This document shows positions 1-8,968 of a stretch of 64,000 nucleotides of DNA, piece by piece. This DNA comes from Deinococcus sp. Marseille-Q6407 (GTDB lineage: Bacteria; Deinococcota; Deinococci; Deinococcales; Deinococcaceae). The DNA lies in assembly GCF_946848805.1 (NCBI RefSeq), contig NZ_CAMPFU010000004.1, positions 310,001-374,000 of the forward strand. Reading direction: 5' to 3'. Position numbers and translations under genes: made by a program. The notes under the pieces are model-generated. The model searched no databases, was not told the DNA's origin, and saw only the letters and a list, made by a program, of their open reading frames with translations. Numbering within the stretch: the stretch's first letter is position 1; each line of letters opens with the position of its first letter.

Positions 1-49
1 TTCGCTGACTGTTCGCCAACTGGGCGGGGGTTGTCCGAGTCCACCATCC

Positions 50-100
50 TGCCGTGGCTGAACGCTAAAGCCCAGTGACCTTCAGCGTTCAGCCACGGCA
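50..100 (-). terminator. 17-bp inverted repeat over the end of rbsK
   Basis: Two perfectly complementary 17-base arms lie at 50-66 and 84-100, separated by 17 bases. The right arm lies inside the last codons of rbsK and the left arm just past its stop. A strong hairpin here could end the serB-rbsK transcript. There is no T-run after it on the minus strand, so a classical intrinsic terminator is not certain. Positions 1-49 show nothing I can assign. Confidence 0.4.
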
Positions 101-1011
101 GCCCAGGCCGCTTCAATTTCATCGGCCCAGGGAATGCTGGGCTGGGCGCCCGCGCTGGTGCAGGCCAGCGCGCTGGCTACTATGGCCCGCTCCAGCGCCT
201 CTGCCAGTGGCCTTCCAGCCGCCAACCCCTCGGCCAGGACTCCGGCAAAAGTATCGCCCGCCGCCGTGGTGTCTTGTACCTTGACCGAGAAAGCCGGCAA
301 GCGCAGCTGCTCTGAGCCGCTCAGGGCCAGGCAGCCTTCCCCGCCCAGGGTCACCACCACAGTCTGTGGGCCAGCCGCCTGGGCGCGGCGCAGCTGCTCG
401 TCCAGCGCTCCGGCGCCCACCAGCGCCTCCAGCTCACCCTGATTGACGATCAGGAGATCAACCAGCTTCAACAGGTCCGCATTCAGTGACCCGGCCGGGG
501 CGGCATTCAGGATCACCTGAACCTCGGCTTCCCGCGCGGCTGCCGCAAAAGCCTGCACCGTGCCTACAGGCACTTCCAGCTGCAGCAACAGGTGCGATAC
601 GCCGCTCAGGTCAGGGAGATGCTCCGGGGCCAGCCAGGCATTTGCGCCGGCCGCCACCGCGATGCTGTTCTCGCCTTTCTCGGAAACGGTAATGAAGGCG
701 GCGCCGGTCGGGGCGTCCACCCGGACAGTGCGGTCCTGCACGCCGCTTTCGCGCAGGGAAGCCTGCAATGTTCCGGCGAAAGAGTCCTGACCCAGCGCAC
801 CCAGAAAAGCGGTCCGGCCGCCGGCGCGGGCGCAGGCCACCGCCTGATTGGCCCCTTTGCCGCCGGGCGCGGTGTGGTAGGACGGCCCCAGCACCGTCTC
901 GCCGGGCCGCGGCAGCTGCGGAACACGGGTCACGAAGTCGAGATTGGCACTGCCGGCCACCAGAATGATGGGCCGTTCGTCTTGCGCCATATGTGGGGCA
1001 GCGTCTTTCAT
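82..1011 (-). CDS. rbsK: Ribokinase (PfkB family sugar kinase)
   Basis: PfkB-family kinase, most like ribokinase, which phosphorylates D-ribose with ATP in the cytoplasm and feeds it to the pentose phosphate pathway. The protein has 309 residues, the usual length. The N-terminal signature GGKGANQA is at residues 50-57 and the C-terminal anion-hole and catalytic loop DTTAAGDTFAG at 247-257, with D253 the expected base. The ATG at 1011 overlaps the serB stop by 4 nt (ATGA), so the pair is probably translated as one operon. M8 is an alternative start. No ribose transporter is adjacent, so the exact substrate (ribose or another pentose or nucleoside) is inferred. Confidence 0.85.
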   Translation of the reverse strand: MKDAAPHMAQDERPIILVAGSANLDFVTRVPQLPRPGETVLGPSYHTAPGGKGANQAVACARAGGRTAFLGALGQDSFAGTLQASLRESGVQDRTVRVDAPTGAAFITVSEKGENSIAVAAGANAWLAPEHLPDLSGVSHLLLQLEVPVGTVQAFAAAAREAEVQVILNAAPAGSLNADLLKLVDLLIVNQGELEALVGAGALDEQLRRAQAAGPQTVVVTLGGEGCLALSGSEQLRLPAFSVKVQDTTAAGDTFAGVLAEGLAAGRPLAEALERAIVASALACTSAGAQPSIPWADEIEAAWAAVAER

Positions 1012-1886
1012 ACGGACACGAACTCGCTTTCAGCGTAACCCTGCAGATAAAGCAGCGCCGTCAGGTCACCGTGGTTGATCCGGACCTCGCACTGGGCTGC
1101 CACAGCAGGCTTGGCATGCAGGGCCACGCCGGTTCCGGCCAGCTCCAGCATGCCCAGGTCGTTGGCGCCGTCGCCCACCGCCAGAACATCGTCGGGCTCC
1201 AGTCCCAGCCGGGCAGTGATGTCCAGCAGCGCCGCCACCTTGGCCTGACGGCCTAGAATCGGCCGGGCCACCTCGCCGGTCAGCCGGCCGCCTTCCAGTA
1301 GCAGGGTGTTGGCGCGGTGCTCATCGAAACCCAGCTGCGCGGCCACAGCGGCGGTAAAAGCCGTGAACCCCCCCGACACCAGCGCTGCATAGGCCCCCTG
1401 CGCTTTCATGGTGGCCAGCAGAGTCCGGCCGCCGGGACTCAGGGTAATGTGCTCGTCCAGCACCTGAGCGATCACCGGCTGGGGCAGCCCACGCAGCAGG
1501 CCCACCCGGGCCAGTAGGGCGCCCTCAAAATCCAGTTTGCCGTTCATGGCACGGGCCGTAATGGCGGCCACCTGGGGGCCGAAGCCGGCCGCCGCCGCCA
1601 GCTCGTCGATGCATTCCTGCTCGATCATGGTGGAATCCATATCGGCCAGTAGCATTTTTTTGCGGCGGCCGGCGCTCGGCTGAATCACCAGATCGGTGCG
1701 CTGGGCCTGCCACTCTTCCCAGACCGGCCAGTGATCGGCGGGCAACTCCGGCACGCTGAATTCGGCGGCCGCACCGGGCGCGAGCCAGCGCAGGCCTTGC
1801 CCTTGCCAGTGCTCCAATAGCCCAGCTACAGCGGGGGCACTCAGCGTTCGGGCGGTGGGAGCGGTAATCAGGGTGACGGTGTACAT
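1008..1886 (-). CDS. serB: Phosphoserine phosphatase
   Basis: HAD-superfamily phosphoserine phosphatase, the last step of the phosphorylated serine pathway (O-phosphoserine to serine). HAD motif I DMDSTM is at residues 82-87, motif II SGG at 171-173, a lysine near 216, and motif IV GDGAND at 238-243. The N-terminal 75 residues form the regulatory-type extension seen in long SerB proteins. The ATG at 1886 is chosen because a -10-like TACTCT lies about 8 bases upstream on the minus strand, suggesting a leaderless transcript; an upstream TTG at 1910 would place that promoter inside the gene. It diverges from serC about 100 bp away, so all three pathway genes sit together. Confidence 0.92.
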   Translation of the reverse strand: MYTVTLITAPTARTLSAPAVAGLLEHWQGQGLRWLAPGAAAEFSVPELPADHWPVWEEWQAQRTDLVIQPSAGRRKKMLLADMDSTMIEQECIDELAAAAGFGPQVAAITARAMNGKLDFEGALLARVGLLRGLPQPVIAQVLDEHITLSPGGRTLLATMKAQGAYAALVSGGFTAFTAAVAAQLGFDEHRANTLLLEGGRLTGEVARPILGRQAKVAALLDITARLGLEPDDVLAVGDGANDLGMLELAGTGVALHAKPAVAAQCEVRINHGDLTALLYLQGYAESEFVSV

Positions 1887-1989
1887 AGGGCCACTGCCTA
1901 GAGTAAACAATCCGGCGGGCCGGGGGCGGCAGTGTCACTGCGGCAGTACCCTGGCCTGCCTGTCTCTACCCGTATATTTATAAGGGACT

Positions 1990-3138
1990 ATGAATGACGC
2001 CACGATCCCGGCGACGCGGCCGGCCAACCCGCGTTTTTCCTCTGGCCCCTGCGCCAAGATTCCCGGCTTCCAGCTGTCCATGCTGGAAGATGCGCCCCTG
2101 GGCCGCTCACACCGGGCCGCTGGCGGCAAGGCCAAGCTGGCCGAAGCGATTGCCCTGACCCGGGAAGTGCTGGGCGTCCCGGACAGTTACCGGATCGGCA
2201 TCGTGCCGGGGTCCGATACCGGCGCGCTGGAAATGGCGCTGTGGAGCCTGCTGGGCGCGCGCGGTGTGGAGGTACTGGCCTGGGAAAGCTTCGGCGACGG
2301 CTGGGTCAAGGACGTGGCACAGCAACTGCGGCTGGACCCGGTGGTCCGCCGCGCCCCTTACGGCGAGATCGTGGATTTCAGCGAGGTAGATTTCAGCCGT
2401 GACGTGGTGTTCACCTGGAACGGCACCACCTCCGGCGTGCGGGTGCCGGACGGCGCCCTCATTCCAGCCGACCGGGAAGGTCTGACCATCTGTGACGCCA
2501 CCTCGGCGGCTTTCGCGATGGAACTGCCCTGGGACCGGCTGGACGTGGTGACCTTCTCCTGGCAGAAAGTGCTGGGCGGCGAGGGCGCGCACGGCGTGCT
2601 GATTCTCTCGCCGCGCGCAGTAGAGCGCCTGGAAAGCTATACCCCGGCCTGGCCGCTGCCCAAGGTGTTCCGGCTGACCCAGGGCGGCCGGCTGATCGAG
2701 GGCATCTTCAAGGGAGAGACCATCAATACGCCGTCCATGCTGTGCGTGGAAGATTATCTGGTGGCGCTGAAATGGGCGCAGTCGGTCGGCGGGCTGCCGG
2801 GCTTGATCGCCCGCTCGCAGGCCAACGCGCAGGTGGTCAGCGACTTTGTGGCGGCCCGGCCCTGGATCGCCAATCTGGCGAGTGATCCGGCCACCGCCTC
2901 GACCACTTCGGTGTGCCTGAAATTCACCGACGAACGCATTCACGACGCAGCGGCTTTTGCCAAAGCGGTCGCCGGCCGCATCGAGAAGGCCGGCGCCGGC
3001 TTCGATCTGGGCGCCTACCGCGACGCTCCGGCGGGTCTGCGTATCTGGTGTGGGTCCACCGTGGAGAAAAGCGACGTTGAGGCGCTGATGCCCTGGCTTG
3101 ACTACGCTTTCCAGGCCGAAATTGCCCAGCTGGGCTGA
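1990..3138 (+). CDS. serC: Phosphoserine aminotransferase
   Basis: PLP-dependent class V aminotransferase converting 3-phosphohydroxypyruvate and glutamate to phosphoserine and 2-oxoglutarate. The protein has 382 residues. The PLP lysine is K193 in [13 protein letters not shown], with an upstream Asp in ICDATSA near residue 169. It begins [12 protein letters not shown], resembling the SerC subgroup found in alphaproteobacteria and Deinococcus. The ATG at 1990 follows a TATATT -10-like box and an AAGGGA Shine-Dalgarno. It lies between divergent serB and downstream serA on the same strand, which fits a single serine biosynthesis locus. Confidence 0.93.
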   Translation: MNDATIPATRPANPRFSSGPCAKIPGFQLSMLEDAPLGRSHRAAGGKAKLAEAIALTREVLGVPDSYRIGIVPGSDTGALEMALWSLLGARGVEVLAWESFGDGWVKDVAQQLRLDPVVRRAPYGEIVDFSEVDFSRDVVFTWNGTTSGVRVPDGALIPADREGLTICDATSAAFAMELPWDRLDVVTFSWQKVLGGEGAHGVLILSPRAVERLESYTPAWPLPKVFRLTQGGRLIEGIFKGETINTPSMLCVEDYLVALKWAQSVGGLPGLIARSQANAQVVSDFVAARPWIANLASDPATASTTSVCLKFTDERIHDAAAFAKAVAGRIEKAGAGFDLGAYRDAPAGLRIWCGSTVEKSDVEALMPWLDYAFQAEIAQLG

Positions 3139-3245
3139 AACTCCTACGGCACCACGGCACTTTTTTCTCACTTTTTCCCTCCCTGTCCTATACCGTCTCA
3201 CCCCCACCGCAGGCCCCACGGCCCTGCCCGGAAGGAGCATTCCCT

Positions 3246-4838
3246 ATGGCACCCAAAGTTCTCGTATCCGACGCACTGTCGGAAACCGCTGTCCAGATTT
3301 TCCGTGACCGGGGCGTCGAAGTCGATTATCAGCCCGAACTGGGCAAGGACCCGGCCCGGCTGGCCGAGGTGATCGGTCAGTATGACGGCCTGGCCATCCG
3401 CTCTGCCACCAAAGTGACGCCCGAGTTGCTGGAGCGGGCCGAACACCTCAAAGTGATTGCCCGCGCCGGCATCGGTGTGGACAACGTGGACATCCCCGCT
3501 GCCTCCAAAAAAGGCATCATCGTGATGAACACGCCTTTCGGCAACAGCGTGACCACTGCCGAGCACGCCATTGCGCTGATGTTCGCGGTGGCACGGCAGC
3601 TGCCCGAAGCGAGTGCTTCCACCCACGCCGGCAAGTGGGAGAAAAACCGTTTCATGGGCGTGGAGCTGTTCAACAAGACGCTGGGCCTGATCGGGGCCGG
3701 CAACATCGGCTCTATCGTGGCGGACCGGGCCCGCGGCCTGCACATGAAAGTGATCGCCTACGATCCCTTCCTCTCCGAGGAACGCGCCCTGGAACTGGGC
3801 GTGCGGAAAGTCGAGCTGGACGAACTGCTGGCCCGTGCCGATTTCATCACGCTGCACGTGCCGCTCAACGACAAGACCCGCAACCTGCTCTCCAGGGAGA
3901 ATCTTCAGAAGACCAAGCCGGGCGTGCGCATCATCAACGCGGCCCGCGGCGGCCTGATAGACGAGGAAGCCCTGGCCGAGCTGCTACGCAGCGGACACGT
4001 GGCCGGCGCCGCGCTGGACGTGTTTGCAGAGGAACCGGCGCGGGAGTCGCCGCTGTTCGGCCTGCCGGGCGTGGTGGCGACGCCGCACCTGGGCGCCTCA
4101 ACCACCGAGGCACAGGAGAACGTGGCGCTGCAGGTGGCCGAGCAGATGTCCGATTACCTGCTGACCGGTGCCGTGCACAACGCCCTGAACATGCCCTCGG
4201 TCACCGCCGAGGAAGCTGCCCTGATGGGCCCCTGGATCAAGCTGGCGCGGCACCTGGGCGCTTTTGTGGGCCAGATGGTAAGCGAACCGATGTCCTCGGT
4301 GCGGATCACATACGACGGCACCGCCGCTGGCCTGAACACCAATGCGCTGAATGCTGCGCTGATTTCCGGCATCATGAAGCCCTCCAACCCTGACGCCAAT
4401 ATGGTTTCGGCGCCGCTGATGGCCCGGGAAAAGGGCATTCAGCTTTCCACCACCACTCAGGACCAGACAAGCGGGTTCGACGGCTTTATCCGGCTGGACG
4501 TCTCCACCCAGAGCGGCGAGCGTTCTGTTGCCGGCACCGTATTCAGCGACGGCAAACCGCGCTTTATTCAGATTCGCGGTATCAACCTGGACGCTGAAGT
4601 GGGCGAGCACATGCTCTACACCCGTAACAAGGACGTGCCCGGCGTGATCGGTTCGCTGGGGATGACGCTGGGCAACCTGGGGGCCAACATCGCCAACTTT
4701 ACCCTGGGCCGCTCCGCACAGGGCGACGACGCCATCGCCATCATTTATCTGGACGAGGCTCTGCCCGAAACCGCCGCACAGACTCTGCGCGACACCGGCA
4801 AGTTCATTCAGGTCAAGCCGCTGCAGTTCGACGTCTGA
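3246..4838 (+). CDS. serA: D-3-phosphoglycerate dehydrogenase
   Basis: First enzyme of serine synthesis, oxidising 3-phosphoglycerate to 3-phosphohydroxypyruvate with NAD. The protein has 530 residues, the long form. The Rossmann motif GLIGAGNIGS is at residues 147-156; catalytic R234 (NAARGG), E263 (FAEEP) and H281 (TPHLGAST) are all present. An intervening ASB-like domain (about 310-450) and a C-terminal ACT domain (about 455-530) follow, which in this form usually give feedback control by serine. The start is supported by AAGGAG 9 bases before the ATG at 3246. It is probably co-regulated with serC 107 bp upstream, though a separate promoter in the gap is possible. Confidence 0.95.
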   Translation: MAPKVLVSDALSETAVQIFRDRGVEVDYQPELGKDPARLAEVIGQYDGLAIRSATKVTPELLERAEHLKVIARAGIGVDNVDIPAASKKGIIVMNTPFGNSVTTAEHAIALMFAVARQLPEASASTHAGKWEKNRFMGVELFNKTLGLIGAGNIGSIVADRARGLHMKVIAYDPFLSEERALELGVRKVELDELLARADFITLHVPLNDKTRNLLSRENLQKTKPGVRIINAARGGLIDEEALAELLRSGHVAGAALDVFAEEPARESPLFGLPGVVATPHLGASTTEAQENVALQVAEQMSDYLLTGAVHNALNMPSVTAEEAALMGPWIKLARHLGAFVGQMVSEPMSSVRITYDGTAAGLNTNALNAALISGIMKPSNPDANMVSAPLMAREKGIQLSTTTQDQTSGFDGFIRLDVSTQSGERSVAGTVFSDGKPRFIQIRGINLDAEVGEHMLYTRNKDVPGVIGSLGMTLGNLGANIANFTLGRSAQGDDAIAIIYLDEALPETAAQTLRDTGKFIQVKPLQFDV

Positions 4839-4855
4839 GCCTAGATACCTGACCA

Positions 4856-4901
4856 ACAGAAAAAGCCGCTGCAGGGTGAAAGAAAAACCTCAGCAGCGGC
4901 T
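4856..4901 (-). terminator. Intrinsic terminator of the mscS gene
   Basis: A perfect 9-bp stem (AGCCGCTGC at 4864-4872 with its complement at 4893-4901) is followed on the minus strand by a T-tract. It therefore terminates the minus-strand mscS transcript. On the plus strand it has no T-tract, though the hairpin may still slow read-through from serA. Confidence 0.75.
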
Positions 4902-4912
4902 CTCCAGTTAAC

Positions 4913-6097
4913 TCAGTCGGCGTCCCGGCTGAAAGAGGGCGTCACGGGGGGATTCTGGCGGTTTTGCCCGGTGGGGCGCTCCTTTTCGCTGCCTTCGTTC
5001 ACCGCATCCTCCGAGGTCACCAAGCGGATTTCCAGCGGTGCGTTGCCAAAGCTCATGCGGCGCTTGGGATAGGGAATGCTGATGCCGGCCTCGTCCATCG
5101 CAATCTTGATGCGGCGGTTGAACTCGCGGCCCACGGCGTACTGGCTTTTGGGCCGCACCTTGAACAGCGCCCGCAGGGTCACGGCATCTACGCCCAGCTC
5201 GGTGACGCCCTGAATGTCCGGCTCATCCAGAAAATAGTCTTTCCAGGCGGCGTCAGCGTACAGCTCTCGGCTGACCTGCTCCAGCACCCGGATGGCGCCG
5301 TCCACATCGGCCTCGTAAGCCACGTCCACCGTGGCCACCACCCGCGCCCAGTCCTTACTCTTGACGGTGATGGTGTTGATCTGGCCGTTCTGAATGATGT
5401 GCAGCGCCCCGCTGATGTCGCGCACCGAGGTGGTCCGCAGGTCCAGCGCCTCCACCGTGCCCGACACCGCGCTGAGGTTCAGATCAATATCGTCGCCCAC
5501 GCCGTACTGGTCAGAGAGCAGGATAAAAAAGCCGTTGAACACGTCCTTGATCAGGCTCTGCGCCCCGAAGCTGACAGCCAGACCCAGCACCGAAGCGCTG
5601 GCCAGCAGGCTGGTGGCGTTGATGCCGACTGTCTGCAGGGCGGCGATCAGGGCCATAAAGACCACCACAGCCTTGAGGGTGCTTTCCACCACGCTCTTGA
5701 GGGTCCGCACCCGCACGGTGCGGCGGTTGAAATCGTCGCTGGGTACGATGCGCCCGGCCGCCTCACCGATCAGCGACCAGGCGACCAGCGCCAGGGCCAC
5801 GATCAGCAGCAGTTGGCCCACCGTGGCCTTGAGGCCGTCTAGCACAGCCAGGCCCAGGTCAAACAGTGGGCTGGAGGTCAGGTAAAACGCCTGGGTGGCC
5901 AGGCCCAGGAACACCACCAGGGTCAGCAGCAGCCACAGGCCATGCAGCACCGGGTAGAGCCGGGCGTTCATGCGGGGCCGCAGCCAGCGCAGCAGGGTCA
6001 TGCCCAGGCGGTAGAGGGTCACCGTGATGACCACGCTCAGCGCAAACTTGAACCAGGCCGAGGGCTTAACAATCTGTAGCTGAAGTTCTTCCCACAT
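4913..6097 (-). CDS. MscS-family mechanosensitive ion channel
   Basis: Small-conductance mechanosensitive channel family protein, 394 residues, releasing solutes from the cytoplasm on hypo-osmotic shock. Hydrophobic segments lie near residues 15-35, 45-70, 85-110 and 140-165. The pore-lining helix with small residues (LLASASVLGLAVSFGAQSLIKD, about 163-184) leads into the MscS beta domain (FFILLSDQYGVGDDI) and a C-terminal cytoplasmic domain ending in an unstructured tail of about 40 residues. The ATG at 6097 lies just before the first helix. It lies downstream of a MerR-type regulator on the same strand; a functional link is not evident. Confidence 0.85.
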   Translation of the reverse strand: MWEELQLQIVKPSAWFKFALSVVITVTLYRLGMTLLRWLRPRMNARLYPVLHGLWLLLTLVVFLGLATQAFYLTSSPLFDLGLAVLDGLKATVGQLLLIVALALVAWSLIGEAAGRIVPSDDFNRRTVRVRTLKSVVESTLKAVVVFMALIAALQTVGINATSLLASASVLGLAVSFGAQSLIKDVFNGFFILLSDQYGVGDDIDLNLSAVSGTVEALDLRTTSVRDISGALHIIQNGQINTITVKSKDWARVVATVDVAYEADVDGAIRVLEQVSRELYADAAWKDYFLDEPDIQGVTELGVDAVTLRALFKVRPKSQYAVGREFNRRIKIAMDEAGISIPYPKRRMSFGNAPLEIRLVTSEDAVNEGSEKERPTGQNRQNPPVTPSFSRDAD

Positions 6098-6196
6098 CTT
6101 TCACCTTGGCGCGCCGGCTGCGATATGTACGTCAGCGGCGCGCCCTGGCTCATCTTAACGTGAGCCGGGGCGCATGGGCCGTTCTCGGGGAGCCGT

Positions 6197-6673
6197 TCAG
6201 CTGCCGCCGGACTCGCGCAGCAGGTCACTGACCTGCTTGCCGCCCAGGCGCTGCTGCACATAGTCCAGGTCGCGCTGCACCTCACGGCGCAGGGCACGGG
6301 CGTCCTTCAGTTCCTTTTCGGTGGCCTGAATCCGCTCGGTCAGCACGGTCAGCTGGCCGCCCAGGTCCTGCTCTAACGCCTCCAGGGCGCCGCGGGTCAG
6401 CACCTGCCGGCCCTCGGCGTCGCTTTCCTGAGGGTGTGTAAAGGTGGCCTGAATGGTGCTGAGGCTCAGGCCCATCGCCCGCATCCGCCGAATGCGTTCC
6501 AGCCGCTGCACGTCGGCCTCGCTGTAAAGGCGGTAACGGCTACCACTGCGCTGCGGAGTGACCAGACCCAGTTCCTCGTAGTACTTCAGGGTCCTGAGGG
6601 TCATGCCCAGGCGGGAGGCCACCTCTCCCACCCGGTACAGGGTGGCCGATTCGGGGCTGGGTGCAGCGGTCAT
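6197..6673 (-). CDS. MerR-family transcriptional regulator
   Basis: DNA-binding regulator of 158 residues. A winged helix (LYRVGEVASRLGMTLRTLKY, residues 12-31, then YEELGLVTPQRSGSRYRLY) is followed by a long coiled-coil dimerisation helix rich in Glu, Arg and Leu (about 90-140). I see no cysteine pair for metal sensing, so an organic or redox signal is more likely than a heavy metal. The start at 6673 has GGAG 7 bases upstream; longer upstream reading frame looks non-coding. It follows an MFS transporter on the same strand, whose promoter carries a perfect palindrome at 8005-8020, a plausible target. Confidence 0.85.
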   Translation of the reverse strand: MTAAPSPESATLYRVGEVASRLGMTLRTLKYYEELGLVTPQRSGSRYRLYSEADVQRLERIRRMRAMGLSLSTIQATFTHPQESDAEGRQVLTRGALEALEQDLGGQLTVLTERIQATEKELKDARALRREVQRDLDYVQQRLGGKQVSDLLRESGGS

Positions 6674-6779
6674 AGGCTCCAGTCTAGAGAAAGGCCCGGC
6701 CGCTGACCATGACAGGCGTCCGGCCGGGAAAAGCGGAGAAATGTGGCGGTCATTGGGCGCATGGCTGATGTCTCCGGGC

Positions 6780-7997
6780 TCAGTGGACGTGGGGGTCGGT
6801 GGCCCGCGCCGCGTCAATCTGACGGGCAGCCACCGCCGTGATCAGCAGACCCAGCACCACAGCGCCTGCGCCAAAAGCGTAAGGCACCGGCGCGCCCATC
6901 CGCTCGGCAATCAGGCCGCTGCCCACCGGCGCGGCGGCGGCACCCAGCCAGCGCAGGAAGTTATAGGCGCTCGTCGCCGTGGGCCGGGGCATATGGCTGA
7001 CTTCCACGCTGAGGGTGGTCATGGTGGCGTTCATCAGGCCGAACAACACACCGCTCAGCACCACCAGACCAACCTTGACTCCGGAAGCGACCGGAGCAAA
7101 GCCCAGCAGCAGGAAGATCAGGGTCAGGCCCGCCAGCGAGCCCATCACCACATGGCTCGCCTTGGCGTTACGCAGCAGCACCTCGGCCAGCTTGGTGCTG
7201 CCCAGGCCCAGCAGGATGCCCCAGCCGAAAAAGGTCAGTCCCAGGTTCAGGGTACTGAGGTGCAGGAACAGCGGGGTGTAGCCCAGCAACAGGAAAAAGC
7301 CGAAATAGTACAGCAGGCCGGTGACGCCCACCGCCAGGAAAGCCGGGCGCGAGTAGGCGCGGAACACATCACTGATAGGACGGACCGGGTCCTTGCTTTC
7401 CGGCACCTTGACCAGGGCGGCCACCGAAGCCAGCGCCAGCAGCATCAGCGTGGCGGCGCCAAAGAAAGGAAAGCGCCAGCTGTGAGCACCCAGCAACCCG
7501 CCCAGCAGTGGGCCCATGCTCATGCCCAGGCCGATGGCGGCCTCGTAGCGCATGATGGCCTTCTCAGCGTGCCCGATCAGGGCCAGCAGCAGCACCAAAG
7601 CGGTGGGCGTGAACAGCGCGTTACCCAAGCCCCAGCCACCACGGAACACTGCCAGCGCCGGAATGCTGCCGCTCAGGCCACAGGCGGCGGCAAACAGCGC
7701 AATCAGAGCCAGGCCCACCAGCGCCACCCGCCGCCGGCCAAAGCGGGTACTGATGTTGCCGGCGAACAGGGTCATGACCGCCATCACGCCCAGGTAGGTG
7801 GTGAACAGCAACTCCACCTGAGGAGGCGTGGCCCCCAGCTGCTTGCCGATTTCCGGCAGAATCGGGTCCACCACACCCACACCCATAAAAGCGATCAGGC
7901 AGGCGGCCGTAACAGCCCAGGCGGCGATGTTGCGGCGCCTGGGCTCGGAAGCATCGGGGATGACGGCAGCAGGTTCAGAAGAAAGCGTGGACGACAT
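6780..7997 (-). CDS. MFS transporter, drug-efflux type
   Basis: Major facilitator superfamily permease of 405 residues with about 12 predicted membrane helices. The first helix follows a short N-terminal tail; the loop 2-3 signature appears as GNISTRFGRRRVALVG, and a motif C-like GPLLGGLLG segment follows in helix 5, typical of proton-driven drug antiporters. Substrate unknown. The ATG at 7997 is preceded by the palindromic site 8005-8020. The MerR gene begins 106 bp beyond its stop on the same strand, suggesting an efflux pump with its own regulator. Confidence 0.85.
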   Translation of the reverse strand: MSSTLSSEPAAVIPDASEPRRRNIAAWAVTAACLIAFMGVGVVDPILPEIGKQLGATPPQVELLFTTYLGVMAVMTLFAGNISTRFGRRRVALVGLALIALFAAACGLSGSIPALAVFRGGWGLGNALFTPTALVLLLALIGHAEKAIMRYEAAIGLGMSMGPLLGGLLGAHSWRFPFFGAATLMLLALASVAALVKVPESKDPVRPISDVFRAYSRPAFLAVGVTGLLYYFGFFLLLGYTPLFLHLSTLNLGLTFFGWGILLGLGSTKLAEVLLRNAKASHVVMGSLAGLTLIFLLLGFAPVASGVKVGLVVLSGVLFGLMNATMTTLSVEVSHMPRPTATSAYNFLRWLGAAAAPVGSGLIAERMGAPVPYAFGAGAVVLGLLITAVAARQIDAARATDPHVH

Positions 7998-8004
7998 GAC
8001 CTAA

Positions 8005-8020
8005 ACCTATACGTATAGGT
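8005..8020. promoter_or_regulatory. Perfect 16-bp palindrome before the MFS gene
   Basis: ACCTATACGTATAGGT is a perfect dyad ending 8 bases upstream of the MFS start codon. The position overlaps the expected start of transcription or the ribosome site, as for an operator. The adjacent MerR-type regulator at 6197-6673 is the obvious candidate ligand, by inference only. Confidence 0.6.
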
Positions 8021-8083
8021 ACAGGTTAGTCTGTAATCTGGCTTGCCAGTTGCCGTTCCGGCCAGGCACGCCCCGGTAAAGAT

Positions 8084-8111
8084 AAAAAAGGTCAAGGGCA
8101 GACCCTGGACC
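8084..8111 (-). terminator. Intrinsic terminator of the DtxR-family gene
   Basis: Stem arms at 8090-8098 and 8103-8111 (one mismatch) enclose a 4-base loop. On the minus strand they are followed by six T (8084-8089). It lies downstream of the regulator stop at 8183. Confidence 0.65.
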
Positions 8112-8182
8112 TCGCTGTGTTTCAGCACTCTGGCAGCGGCTTCACATGCCTTAAAAAGCTGTCTCAAACGACCTGGGGCTGC

Positions 8183-8890
8183 TCAGCGCTCCGGCTCAGG
8201 CGGCGAAACCCGCACCATTACGTCAGCAGCCACCGCCAGCGACAGGGTCACGGTTGCCGTCCGGCTGACCGAAAGCGGCGAGGTCACTGCCAGCTGTACG
8301 GTGCCCAGCGCTGTGTCGGCGGCCAGCAGTTCCACCTCAGCTTCCGGCTCCAGTCCGGCATCTATCAGGGCGCGCAATTGCTGGGCGTCCCGGTGCGGCA
8401 CCCGCGAAATCAGGGCGTGGTCGCCTGCCTTCAGGCTGGTCAGCCGGCACTCAGAGCGCTGCGGCACCTCGCCCGCCAGGGTGGGGATGGGGTCGCCATG
8501 CGGGTCGTAGGCAGGATCACCCAGCCAGGCAGCCAGGTAACTTTCCAGCCGCTCCGATACGGCGTGTTCCAGCAGCTCGGCTTCCTCATGAACCTCGTCC
8601 AGCAGCATGCCCAGCCGGTGCAGAAACAGCTCCAGCAGGCGGTGATGGCGCAGGATTTCCAGCGCAGCCCGCTGGCCGGCAGCGGTCAGCTGCGCGCCCC
8701 GGTAAGGCTCATGGGCCAGCAGGCCCTGCTCGGCCAGCTTCCGGAACATGCTGGTTACGCTGGCCGGTGAGACCTCCAGCGCCCCGGCCAGGGCGGTGGT
8801 GCTGACCGGGCCTTTGCCCTGTTCGCCCAACAGATACAGCTGCTTGAGGTAATTCTCAACGACGGGAGTAAAGCCACTGGACTCGGCCAT
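8183..8890 (-). CDS. DtxR-family manganese/iron-dependent repressor
   Basis: Metal-dependent repressor of 235 residues. The N-terminal winged helix (about 10-70) contains [18 protein letters not shown]. The metal-binding and dimerisation region follows (HHRLLELFL, then [18 protein letters not shown], about 80-115), matching the His/Glu ligand pattern of DtxR/MntR. A C-terminal FeoA/SH3-like domain occupies about 155-230. The gene diverges from mntH and an 18-bp dyad lies between them, so manganese-responsive repression of mntH (MntR role) is the simplest reading. Iron sensing cannot be excluded. Confidence 0.88.
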   Translation of the reverse strand: MAESSGFTPVVENYLKQLYLLGEQGKGPVSTTALAGALEVSPASVTSMFRKLAEQGLLAHEPYRGAQLTAAGQRAALEILRHHRLLELFLHRLGMLLDEVHEEAELLEHAVSERLESYLAAWLGDPAYDPHGDPIPTLAGEVPQRSECRLTSLKAGDHALISRVPHRDAQQLRALIDAGLEPEAEVELLAADTALGTVQLAVTSPLSVSRTATVTLSLAVAADVMVRVSPPEPER

Positions 8891-8892
8891 GG

Positions 8893-8910
8893 ATTTAGAC
8901 TACTCTAAAT
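8893..8910. promoter_or_regulatory. DtxR/MntR-type operator between regulator and mntH
   Basis: ATTTAGACTACTCTAAAT is a perfect 7+4+7 inverted repeat, close to the TTTAGGNNNNCCTAAA style of DtxR-family sites. It begins 3 bases upstream of the regulator start codon and 59 bases before mntH. It could serve both divergent genes. Confidence 0.75.
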
Positions 8911-8968
8911 TATGGTTTAGGGCAATGTGCCCCCAAGAGCCGCTCGCTGAAATGGAGGATGCAGCATT

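Noticed and set aside
2107..3240. 377-codon frame antisense to serC.
   Set aside because: High-GC shadow frame; serC is well supported by motifs and the antisense product is compositionally odd.
6603..8018. 471-codon frame antisense to the MFS transporter, very rich in Gln and His.
   Set aside because: Typical shadow of a membrane protein gene read on the opposite strand.
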